Under the pieces are notes generated by a model. It saw only the letters and a list, made by a program, of their open reading frames with translations. It had not been told where the DNA came from and did not search any database. From an uncultured Bacillota bacterium (GTDB taxonomy: Bacteria; Bacillota_I; Bacilli_A; RF39; UBA660), in assembly GCA_946626905.1 (NCBI GenBank), contig CAMOVA010000017.1, positions 1 through 16,109 of the forward strand: a DNA stretch of 16,109 nucleotides, given 5' to 3'. Below are positions 1 through 7,751 of the stretch, piece after piece; position 1 is the stretch's first letter; every line of letters starts with the position of its first letter. Made by a program: the position numbers and the translations under genes.

Positions 1-35
1 AATAAAATATATAGATTAAAAAGTGGGTGAAACAA

Positions 36-371
36 ATGAATAATGGAAAGTATTTAATACCAGCAAACTCTAAAAGATCATTATTGATCTTTGGTTTGTT
101 TAATAAATTTGATTTAATATTATTTGGTAGTGGTGTTATAACAACTTTGATCCTGATGTCTTTAGTACAATCTGTAGACAGTTGGGTTATACTTATGTTA
201 GTTGTTTCCCCTGCTCTTATTACTGGGTTATTAGTATTTCCTTTGTTACATTATCATAATGTATTAACATTATTGATATCGGTATGGACATTCTATACTA
301 CAAGACAAAGATTTATTTGGAAAGGTTGGTGTGTGAAAGATGAGTTTAAAGAAGAAAACAGTAAAAACTAA
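36..371 (+). CDS. PrgI-family T4SS inner-membrane protein
   Basis: Small membrane protein of 111 residues, resembling the PrgI/TcpE-like component found next to VirB4 ATPases in Gram-positive type IV secretion systems. Two hydrophobic segments are visible at about residues 26-44 and 50-70, followed by a basic/aromatic stretch with RFIWKGW, typical of the end of PrgI-type proteins. I chose the ATG at 36 because GTGGGTG at 23-29 is well spaced as its ribosome binding site; a GTG at 27 in the same frame would destroy that spacing. The end overlaps the next gene by 32 bases, which implies translational coupling. Its role is inferred from family and context: a membrane platform for the VirB4 ATPase. 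The operon probably continues upstream of the window. Confidence 0.8.
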   Translation: MNNGKYLIPANSKRSLLIFGLFNKFDLILFGSGVITTLILMSLVQSVDSWVILMLVVSPALITGLLVFPLLHYHNVLTLLISVWTFYTTRQRFIWKGWCVKDEFKEENSKN

Positions 372-894
372 GTATACAGAACAATATGTTCCTATTAAAA
401 ATATTACTAATGGTTTTATAGTTTTAGAGAATAATGAAAAAGTTACTGGTTTAAAAATTGTACCAAGAAATATTTTTATTTCTGATCCAGGTACTCAAAA
501 TGCAATAATAGCTAATCTTCAAAATGTTTATAATGTTATGGATTATGAATTTTGGATTATTGCTGCAGATAGACCAGTGGATATAAATGTATTCTTATCA
601 GAACTTCAATTATTATATTCAAGAAATAATGATTCTGTAGTTAGGAAATTAATTCTTGAAGATATAGAAAAAGCCAATACTTTTACAAATAACAATGTTG
701 TTGATACTGAGTATTTCGTATTATTTAAACATAAAGATCAAGAAGTTTTAAATAAAAGAATTAGACAATTAATTACTATGTTTGCGAATGCTGGTTTAAA
801 TTCGCATCAAGTATCTAATGATGATTTAAGAGTTATTTTAGATAATTTCTTAAATGGTGGACAAACTACTAATTTTGGAGGTGTATTTGCATGA
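340..894 (+). CDS. VirB4-associated N-terminal (TraC-like) domain protein
   Basis: 184-residue soluble protein with no signal peptide or membrane segment. It lies between a PrgI-like gene and a VirB4 ATPase that lacks much of the usual N-terminal domain, so it probably supplies that domain as a separate subunit. The N-terminal YVPIKNITNGFIVLENNEKV portion is compatible with the beta-rich start of VirB4/TraC N-domains. The start overlaps prgI, and the stop overlaps the ATPase start in an ATGA arrangement at 891-894, so the two products are probably made in equal amounts. The assignment rests on position and size more than on a motif. It could also be an independent T4SS accessory protein. Confidence 0.65.
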   Translation: MSLKKKTVKTKYTEQYVPIKNITNGFIVLENNEKVTGLKIVPRNIFISDPGTQNAIIANLQNVYNVMDYEFWIIAADRPVDINVFLSELQLLYSRNNDSVVRKLILEDIEKANTFTNNNVVDTEYFVLFKHKDQEVLNKRIRQLITMFANAGLNSHQVSNDDLRVILDNFLNGGQTTNFGGVFA

Positions 895-2678
895 CAAGTA
901 TAAAATCACAAATAGCACCTAAAGGGTTAGAGTTTAAACCAAATGGTTTTATAATTAGTGATAAGTATGCGACTATATTAACAGTTATATCTTATCCAAG
1001 AATTATTACTCCAGGTTACTTATCTAATTTAACAAGTATGTCTGGTATTAAAGTTGTTATAAAGCATATACCTGTTGAATTTTCTATTTTAAGAAAAATG
1101 TTAAATAAGGAAGTTGCTTTATTAAAAGATAGATATCAACATGAAAAAGACTTAACTTATCAAGAATCAATTAGACAAGATTATGAATCTTTAGAATTAT
1201 TTATTTCTCAATTAGCAGCATCGCAAGCAAGAATATTTGACTTCCAAATGCATGTTATGATTACTGCTGATACAGAAGAAGAATTAAATAATAAAAAAAT
1301 GCAAGTAAGAAATTACTTAGAAGCTATGGAAATGCGTGCTTTTCCACTTCGTTTTGAACAAGAAAATATTTTTAAATCAATGTTACCAATCTATGATGAT
1401 CAAGAAATAGAAGGTAGAATTGGATTACCAATACCTAGTCCAACTATTGCGGCTATGTATCCATTTATATTTGATAGTATTAAAGATCCAGGACTTTCAA
1501 CATTACTAGGTGTAGATTTCTCTGGTGGAGTTATATTATTTAATCAATTCTTATATAAAATAAGAAAAGAACATAATAGAAATAATGCTAATATGATTAT
1601 TTTAGGTACATCTGGTAGTGGTAAATCAACTGCTGCAAAGATTTTATTTAGAACTCATATTAGAAATGGTTGTCAATTAGTTTGTATAGATCCTGAAGGT
1701 GAACTTGAGGGTATGACAAGACGTTATGGTGGAGACTTTATCGATTTAGGTAAAGGTGGTAATTATGGAATGATTAATCCACTAGAAGTAGTTATTGATG
1801 CTGATGAAGAAGAAGCAGAAAAAGGATTAGGATATACAGTATTTACAAGAACTCTTCAAACAATAAAAGCATTTATGAAATACTATGATCCATCAATAAC
1901 AGAAGATGTATTAAATATGTTTACTGAAATTGTTACAGAAACTTATAGAAGATATGGAATGAATTTTGAATCAGATTTTACTAAGTTCTCTTCAAAAGAT
2001 TATCCAACTTTTAAAGATGTTTATGCAACTATTAAAGGTAGACTTAATTCAATGACAGAAAAAACTCGTGAAAAAGAAGTTTTAGAACAATTAGAAATGA
2101 AAGTAAGACCAATAGTTAAAGAACTTAAATACTATTTTGATGGTCATACAACAATTCAACCAAGAAGTAGATTTATAGTTTTCAATATTAAAGAATTAAT
2201 GAATGCTGATGTAAATATCAGAAATGCACTTTTCTTTAATATATTAAAATATGCTTGGGGTCTTACATTAGATAGAAGAATTGATACAGTATTATCTGTA
2301 GATGAAGCTCATGTCTTATTATCTGCTAATAATACTTTAGGAGCTGATTTCTTAGCTCAAATTCAAAGACGTTCTAGAAAATATAATACTGGAACAATCA
2401 TTATTACTCAACAACCAAGTGACTTTAGTGATCCTAATGTTATAACACAAGGTAAAGCAATTTTTGATAATGCTTCATATTATCTTGTAATGGGACTTAA
2501 GAAACAAGCTGTTGAAGATTTATCTAAGTTAATAGATTTAAACGATAATGAAAAAGAAAATATCAAGCACTATAATCAAGGTGAAGCTTTATTTGTTTGT
2601 GGTAGTAGAAGAATGCAAATAGAAGTAATAGCTACAGAACAAGAATTAGATTCTTTTGGAACTGGCGGAGGATTATAG
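891..2678 (+). CDS. VirB4-type T4SS ATPase
   Basis: 595-residue P-loop ATPase of the VirB4/TraC family, expected to sit on the cytoplasmic side of the channel and power its assembly or substrate transfer. The Walker A motif is GTSGSGKST at residues 239-247, and the Walker B/DEAH-like motif is SVDEAH at about 469-474. Between them is the family-typical phrase LVCIDPEGELEGM, and after Walker B come QIQRRSRKYNTG and IIITQQPSDF, both characteristic of VirB4 proteins. No membrane segment is visible. Full-length VirB4 proteins often reach 700-850 residues; here the preceding 184-residue ORF may carry the missing N-terminal part. The start ATG overlaps the previous stop by four bases. The next gene follows after 24 bases. 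Confidence 0.93.
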   Translation: MTSIKSQIAPKGLEFKPNGFIISDKYATILTVISYPRIITPGYLSNLTSMSGIKVVIKHIPVEFSILRKMLNKEVALLKDRYQHEKDLTYQESIRQDYESLELFISQLAASQARIFDFQMHVMITADTEEELNNKKMQVRNYLEAMEMRAFPLRFEQENIFKSMLPIYDDQEIEGRIGLPIPSPTIAAMYPFIFDSIKDPGLSTLLGVDFSGGVILFNQFLYKIRKEHNRNNANMIILGTSGSGKSTAAKILFRTHIRNGCQLVCIDPEGELEGMTRRYGGDFIDLGKGGNYGMINPLEVVIDADEEEAEKGLGYTVFTRTLQTIKAFMKYYDPSITEDVLNMFTEIVTETYRRYGMNFESDFTKFSSKDYPTFKDVYATIKGRLNSMTEKTREKEVLEQLEMKVRPIVKELKYYFDGHTTIQPRSRFIVFNIKELMNADVNIRNALFFNILKYAWGLTLDRRIDTVLSVDEAHVLLSANNTLGADFLAQIQRRSRKYNTGTIIITQQPSDFSDPNVITQGKAIFDNASYYLVMGLKKQAVEDLSKLIDLNDNEKENIKHYNQGEALFVCGSRRMQIEVIATEQELDSFGTGGGL

Positions 2679-2702
2679 TAGAATAAGTTTGGTGGTGGTA
2701 TT

Positions 2703-4550
2703 TTGGATAATAAAGAAAACCAAGATTTATTAATTACTGAGCAAATTGATGAAGAACAAGCATCAGAAAATTCTGATGCTTCTTATTCTAATGCAGAAAT
2801 AAAGATAGTATCAGAATACCAAAAACCAAAAGCTATAAAAAATAATAGTCATTTTTTCAGAGAACAAAAACCTGAAAATATGCTTAATAAAAGAAATCAA
2901 AATGCAATTTCAAGAATACAAAATAGAAAATCAAATACACTTAATAAAAAATCTAGTTTAAATGATCCTACAAATATAAAACAACAACAAAATATGGATC
3001 AAAGTGATAGATTAGAAGAAAAACCTAGCTCATTAGATAATGCGAAAGATAAAGTAAAACAAGTTGGACAAGTTGCAAAAGATAAAGTTAAAAATGCAAC
3101 TAAACAAGGTGTTAAACAAACAGGTAAAGCAGCAGGAGGTGCAGCAAAAAAAGCTGGTTCTGCAGCTGCGAAAGGTATTGTATCAATCGCAACAAATCCT
3201 GTAACTGCTCCTTATTTCTGGGGTGCTGTATTAACAATTTCTTTGATACTATTTGTTCCAATATTTATTTCAATTATATTTGGTGGTACAGAAGATAGTT
3301 CATCAAGTTCAGGTATATCTTTAAATTGTGAATATAATGTTGGTGGAAAAGAATATTCTGATATAAAAATTAGATTAATGAAATGTGATAGAAATAGCTT
3401 AATACCAATTGAAGGAGAGGAATTAGTTGATTTTGAAAAATATGTTTTAGGTGTTGCATATGCTGAAAATTCATCAAATGAAAATGCTTTTAAAGCACAA
3501 GTTATTGCGGCTAGAAGTTATACTCTTAACAGAAGAAAAATAAAAACAGAAAATGGTCAAAATATTATAGAAATGAGAAATTGTACTAATGATCAAGTAT
3601 ATTGTAATCCAGATAAAGGATGTTGGAGTAATAGCCGTTCTGCTAGTGATACTGTTTATTCTGGTGTTGATCATAGTAAAGCATGGTCTAAAGATGCTAT
3701 AGCGGAGGATAGTGATTTTAGAAAATGGGCTAGTGAAGTAAATGGAATTGTTTTACAAGATTCTAATGAAAATGTAATTTATACACCTTACTGTGCAGAT
3801 TATGATGTATGTTCTTTTTGTGAACCTGGTATATGTATGTCACAAAATGAAGCTACACAATTAGGAAAAGATGGAAAAGATTATAATCAAATTTTGATGA
3901 AAGAATATGCTTCAAGAAATCCTGGTGCTTCAACAGGTAAAAGTTGTCAAAGTGTTGGCTCTACAACTCCAGGCGATTTCATTTGGCCAACTGCTAGTGG
4001 TTATATAACTTCTCCATTTGGGCCTAGATCTTGTACAAATTGTACTGCTATTCATGATGCGATAGACGTAAGAGCACGTCAAGGTGAAGCAATATATAGT
4101 ATTGCAGACGGTGAAGTTGTAAATGCTTCTGGTACTTATCATACTTTAACAATTTATCATGGTATATATAATGGTAAAAAGTTATTTTCTAGATATCAAC
4201 ATGGTGATATGTTAGTTCATGTAGGTGATACTGTTAAAAAAGGTCAAAAAATTGCTGCTAGTAATGGATGGGGACCTTCAGGAAGCGGTTCTTATGCTGC
4301 TCACTTGGATTTTACTATATTGCTAGGTGATGAAGAAGTAGATAATAAACAATGGAATAAAAATTATAGATATAATCCACTTATTAATTTATATAATTTA
4401 AGCTATAATGAAACAGGTAATTCAAATGCGATGGATGTTTCAATCAAAAAAGCGGATGATTCAATATTAAATAAAATAGAATATGGTGCAAATATTAGTG
4501 GATTATTTAGTACTAAATATTGTAAAACTTGGAATGGACCTTGTGGATAA
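2703..4550 (+). CDS. Membrane-anchored SpoIID + M23 (LytM) wall-remodelling fusion of the T4SS
   Basis: 615 residues, starting at TTG with GGTGGTGG well placed at 2691-2698. Four parts are visible. Residues 1-113 are polar, K/Q/N-rich and probably disordered. Residues 114-157 are four 11-residue units beginning AKDKVKQVGQV, like the amphipathic repeats of LEA-type proteins. A single transmembrane segment lies at about 171-193. The exterior part holds a SpoIID-type domain (YVLGVAYAEN and KAQVIAARSY, with the catalytic-position Glu at 255) and an M23/LytM domain (H451 and D455 of HxxxD, H500, and H534 in HLD). SpoIID enzymes cleave stripped glycan strands and M23 enzymes cleave peptide cross-links, so the fusion could open the wall for the channel. 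The usual second His of HxH is Asp536, so M23 activity is uncertain. The T4SS role is inferred from context. Confidence 0.85.
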   Translation: MDNKENQDLLITEQIDEEQASENSDASYSNAEIKIVSEYQKPKAIKNNSHFFREQKPENMLNKRNQNAISRIQNRKSNTLNKKSSLNDPTNIKQQQNMDQSDRLEEKPSSLDNAKDKVKQVGQVAKDKVKNATKQGVKQTGKAAGGAAKKAGSAAAKGIVSIATNPVTAPYFWGAVLTISLILFVPIFISIIFGGTEDSSSSSGISLNCEYNVGGKEYSDIKIRLMKCDRNSLIPIEGEELVDFEKYVLGVAYAENSSNENAFKAQVIAARSYTLNRRKIKTENGQNIIEMRNCTNDQVYCNPDKGCWSNSRSASDTVYSGVDHSKAWSKDAIAEDSDFRKWASEVNGIVLQDSNENVIYTPYCADYDVCSFCEPGICMSQNEATQLGKDGKDYNQILMKEYASRNPGASTGKSCQSVGSTTPGDFIWPTASGYITSPFGPRSCTNCTAIHDAIDVRARQGEAIYSIADGEVVNASGTYHTLTIYHGIYNGKKLFSRYQHGDMLVHVGDTVKKGQKIAASNGWGPSGSGSYAAHLDFTILLGDEEVDNKQWNKNYRYNPLINLYNLSYNETGNSNAMDVSIKKADDSILNKIEYGANISGLFSTKYCKTWNGPCG

Positions 4551-4562
4551 TGGAGTGATTAT

Positions 4563-5315
4563 ATGAAAAAATATATTATAATAATAATTACAGTTTTATT
4601 ATATTTACTAGTGATGTTTTTTGTACTTCAACAAAATGGTAGTAAAAAAAATACTAATAAAAAAACTACAAAAAAGGAAGAAAAAAATCAATATATTATA
4701 TTTAATACGGATACAGTGTTAAAAAAAGAGAATAACAGATTTCTTTCAGTAAAAAATAAAAAGTATAATGAAGAAAAGTATTATGCTTTTTCTAGTAGTA
4801 AGTATTTAGGAAAATATTACTATCGATTTGAAGGAAAAAAACAATATCTTTATGATGATAATTATAATCCAATAAATTTTAATGGGCAATTAGTTTTGAA
4901 TAATTATAATGAGAATATGAAAATATGTAATTTAGTTAATCAAACTATAGATGATAATGATATTGCAAATGCTAATGAAATTCTTAAAAAGTATAATGTT
5001 ACTTATAATAAAACTGATTTTGTATTAACAAAATATAGTTGTGATATAAATAATGATGATATTAATGAATTAATTTATTCATTAAAAACTGATTATGGTT
5101 ATGAAGGGGATTCTATTTCTATTGTATATGTTAATATTAACAATAAAAATATATTAGTTTCTTCAACAAGAGATACAGTTTTATTAGAAGTTTTAGATGC
5201 TTTAGGTGATGATAATTTAGAAATATTAGCTATAGAACTTGTAGGAAGTAAAAGTTGTTATAAAGTATTTAAATATCAAAATAATAAATTTAAAAATTTA
5301 ACTGTATGTTCATAA
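4563..5315 (+). CDS. Unrecognised membrane-anchored extracytoplasmic protein in the T4SS operon
   Basis: 250 residues beginning MKKY followed by a strongly hydrophobic segment (about 4-23), then a Lys/Asn-rich linker and a globular part that should lie outside the membrane. There is no lipobox Cys, so it is probably held by an uncleaved signal anchor. Two loops, DINNDDINELIY and LGDDNLEILAIE, resemble the acidic calcium-binding loops of VCBS/FG-GAP-type repeats, but the match is weak. GGAGTG at 4552-4557 serves as ribosome binding site, and the gene starts 12 bases after the SpoIID-M23 gene, so it belongs to the same operon. I do not recognise a family. A T4SS surface accessory or adhesin-like subunit is possible from context only. 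Confidence 0.7.
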   Translation: MKKYIIIIITVLLYLLVMFFVLQQNGSKKNTNKKTTKKEEKNQYIIFNTDTVLKKENNRFLSVKNKKYNEEKYYAFSSSKYLGKYYYRFEGKKQYLYDDNYNPINFNGQLVLNNYNENMKICNLVNQTIDDNDIANANEILKKYNVTYNKTDFVLTKYSCDINNDDINELIYSLKTDYGYEGDSISIVYVNINNKNILVSSTRDTVLLEVLDALGDDNLEILAIELVGSKSCYKVFKYQNNKFKNLTVCS

Positions 5316-5410
5316 ATATAGCTATAATTATATTTGGTTCAGTGATAATGTTAATGCTTGGATTAACTTTCTATATTTCAAGTGTTAATAAACGAAAAAA
5401 TAGATTATAA
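5306..5410 (+). CDS. 34-residue single-span membrane peptide
   Basis: A short ORF starts at ATG 5306 inside the last codons of the preceding gene (10-base overlap) and encodes 34 residues: MFINIAIIIFGSVIMLMLGL, a few further hydrophobic residues, and the basic tail NKRKNRL. This is a complete transmembrane helix with a positively charged end. There is no clear Shine-Dalgarno, so translation would depend on coupling to the upstream gene. The stop codon directly abuts the operon terminator hairpin, so the ORF fills the space up to the end of the transcript. It may be a small T4SS membrane subunit, or a chance ORF; the helix-plus-basic-tail pattern favours a real peptide. Confidence 0.5.
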   Translation: MFINIAIIIFGSVIMLMLGLTFYISSVNKRKNRL

Positions 5411-5440
5411 AAACAAGTTAAATACTTGTTTTTATTTTTT
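5411..5440 (+). terminator. Intrinsic terminator of the T4SS operon
   Basis: AAACAAGT (5411-5418) and ACTTGTTT (5424-5431) form a stem with a five-base loop, followed by a T-rich tract. It begins immediately after the 34-residue ORF and precedes the virD4 promoter, so it separates the two transcripts. Confidence 0.75.
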
Positions 5441-5480
5441 AAATAAAATGCTAATAAGTATATTTATTTAATTAAAATTA

Positions 5481-5489
5481 TGATATAAT
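5481..5489 (+). promoter_or_regulatory. Extended -10 promoter of the virD4-like gene
   Basis: TGATATAAT is a perfect -10 hexamer (5484-5489) with the TGn extension. The expected -35 position has no good hexamer (TATTTA). GGAGG at 5501-5505 follows as ribosome binding site. Confidence 0.65.
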
Positions 5490-5512
5490 TGTTGTAGTGT
5501 GGAGGTTATTAT

Positions 5513-7693
5513 ATGAAATTAAAATTTAGGGCAGAAGCTAAAGATATATTTATATTTGTAATTTTTTCTATTTTTTGTTTTTATATAATTTCAGTGGGTG
5601 TACTAAATGCACTTTCTATATTAAAAGATGGTACTCTAAGTGGTTTAAATCCTCTTCCAATATTTGGAACAAGTGATTTTTTCTTAGTAGTAGTATTATA
5701 TATAGTTATATTAATTATAGCAATCACAGGAGTTTCTTCTTACTTTTTTGAAAGAGAAAAAGGAATAGGGGTTGCTGTTGGTAAAAAAGACGAAAAAGGA
5801 TATTCTAGATGGTGTAAAGATTCAGAAATGAAAAAAGCCGATGGAATTATGGTAATTAAACCAACTGATGATAATATACAAAAAGGTGGTATACCAATTT
5901 ATAATAATGGTAAAGAAGTATGGGTAGATGTTAGTGGATATCACAATATGATTATTGGATCAACAGGTAGTGGTAAATCTCAAGGATTATCATTCCCATT
6001 TATTAATATTATGGCAAAAGCTGGAGAATCAATGATTATAACAGATCCTAAAGGTGAGTTATATGAAGGTACAGCTAAGGAATTGGAAAAAAGAGGATAT
6101 AATATTATCATATTAAATTTCCGTAATCCAGAACGTGGAAATTGTTGGAATCCTTTTACTGTTCCATATAAATTATATGAACAAGGTAATATTGATAAAT
6201 CAATAGAGTTATTAGAGGATTTAGCAAAAAATATCTTATATGATGAAAATAGTAAGGCGAATGATCCATTCTGGGAAAATACTTCAGCCGATTATTTTGC
6301 TGGTTTAGCATTCGCTTTATTTAAAGATGCCAAAGAAGAAGAAGTTAATATAAATAGTATAAATTACATGGCTAGTGTTGGAGAACAACGTATAGGTGGA
6401 ACTAATTACATGAAAGAATATTTCAGTACAAAATCACCTACTTCAACTGAAAGCATTAAAGTTAATTCAACTATTTCCGCTCCTAATGAAACAAAAGGAA
6501 GTATCTTATCAGTATTTAATCAAAAGATACAATTATTCTCTTCTCGTGATAACTTATCTGAAATGTTATCAAGAAGTGATTTCGATATGGAGGAAATCGG
6601 AAGAAAGAAAACAGCTGTATTTATAGTTGTACAAGATGAAAAGAAAACTTATCATCCTTTAGTTACAATTTTCTTAAAACAATGTTATGAAACATTAGTT
6701 AGAGTAGCTCAAGAAAATCCAGGTGGAAAATTAAAATATAGAACAAACTTCTTAATGGATGAGTTCGCAAATATGCCACCACTTTCAGATGTTGATTCTA
6801 TGGTATCAGCTGCTCGTTCTAGAAATATTAGATTATCATTTATTATTCAAAACTTCTCTCAATTGAACGATGTTTATGGTAAAGAAAAAGCAGAAACAAT
6901 AAGAGGTAACTGTGGTAATACAATTTATTTATTAAGTACAGAGCTTGCTGCTTTGGAAGAAATAAGTAAAATGTGTGGTGAAGTTAAATCTAAGAAAGAT
7001 GATAAAACTGATTCAAGACCACTTATTACAGTAACTGATTTACAAAACTTTAAAGAAGAGGAAGCATTAATATTAAGATCAAGAATGCGTCCATTTAAAA
7101 CAAAACTTAAATATGATCATAAAATGGAGTGGGGTATGTCTAAAGAAAAGGCTGATTATCCAACTCGTGAAACAAAACCTGTTAATATATTTGATTTAAA
7201 AGCATTTGTTGAAGCACAAAGAGAAAAGAAAATTAATGATATGTTAAACGGATCATCAGATGATCATGAAATGAATATGAATGCATTTAATCCAGCCGCA
7301 CTTTTTGGTCCACAGCCAAAACCTCAAAATGGATTTAATGTTGATGAATTAGTTAAGAAAATAGATGCTAAAATTGCTGAATTAGAAGAAGAAGAAAGAC
7401 TAGAAAAAGAAAAGATGCAACACAAACAACGTGGAATTATTTCAGAACCTACTGCTGAAGATGTAACTTTAGAATCACAAGTAGTAGAAGAAAAAGAACC
7501 AGTTGAAAAAGCACCTGCCTTAGAACCTTCTATTACAGAACCAGAAGAAGTAACAGAAGTGATAGAAGATAATGATACAGAAGTTATTGAACCAGAAATC
7601 AAAAATGAAATAGATGATGACTATTTAGAAGATGATTATGATGAAGAAGTAACTGATGATCAATTCTTTGATGATTTCTTTTACGATGAATAG
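5513..7693 (+). CDS. VirD4/TraG-type T4SS coupling protein
   Basis: 726-residue membrane-bound ATPase that should receive DNA or protein substrates and pass them to the channel. Two transmembrane segments (about residues 11-36 and 57-79) precede the motor domain, as in VirD4/TraG. Walker A is GSTGSGKS at 149-156, followed by the family-typical ITDPKGELYE, and Walker B is FLMDEFANMP with Asp416-Glu417. The phrase SAARSRNIRLSFIIQNFSQL is also characteristic of these proteins. After residue 600 the chain becomes charged, with a Glu-rich coiled-coil-like stretch and a very acidic end (DDDYLEDDYDEEVTDDQFF); such tails can contact substrates, but that is inference. GGAGG precedes the ATG by eight bases. 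It has its own promoter, separate from virB4. Confidence 0.93.
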   Translation: MKLKFRAEAKDIFIFVIFSIFCFYIISVGVLNALSILKDGTLSGLNPLPIFGTSDFFLVVVLYIVILIIAITGVSSYFFEREKGIGVAVGKKDEKGYSRWCKDSEMKKADGIMVIKPTDDNIQKGGIPIYNNGKEVWVDVSGYHNMIIGSTGSGKSQGLSFPFINIMAKAGESMIITDPKGELYEGTAKELEKRGYNIIILNFRNPERGNCWNPFTVPYKLYEQGNIDKSIELLEDLAKNILYDENSKANDPFWENTSADYFAGLAFALFKDAKEEEVNINSINYMASVGEQRIGGTNYMKEYFSTKSPTSTESIKVNSTISAPNETKGSILSVFNQKIQLFSSRDNLSEMLSRSDFDMEEIGRKKTAVFIVVQDEKKTYHPLVTIFLKQCYETLVRVAQENPGGKLKYRTNFLMDEFANMPPLSDVDSMVSAARSRNIRLSFIIQNFSQLNDVYGKEKAETIRGNCGNTIYLLSTELAALEEISKMCGEVKSKKDDKTDSRPLITVTDLQNFKEEEALILRSRMRPFKTKLKYDHKMEWGMSKEKADYPTRETKPVNIFDLKAFVEAQREKKINDMLNGSSDDHEMNMNAFNPAALFGPQPKPQNGFNVDELVKKIDAKIAELEEEERLEKEKMQHKQRGIISEPTAEDVTLESQVVEEKEPVEKAPALEPSITEPEEVTEVIEDNDTEVIEPEIKNEIDDDYLEDDYDEEVTDDQFFDDFFYDE

Positions 7694-7751
7694 TAAGCAA
7701 ATTAACTTATTTATTTAGATTACTCTACATACAATATATTGGGTGGTAAAT

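Noticed and set aside
1..30. Possible 3' end of an upstream gene (open frame ending TGA at 28-30)
   Set aside because: Only nine codons are visible and another frame stops at 17-19; too short to call a gene.
3474..4142. Minus-strand open frames within the SpoIID-M23 gene
   Set aside because: They lie opposite a clearly coding plus-strand gene with recognised domains and lack ribosome binding sites.
7324..7602. Minus-strand open frame, Ser/Thr-rich
   Set aside because: It is the complement of Glu-rich codons in the virD4 tail, a well-known artefact.
7694..7741. Terminator or riboswitch between virD4 and the rhodanese gene
   Set aside because: Only a four-base stem (TAAG/CTTA) and a lone TACAAT without a good -35 are visible; not enough to call.
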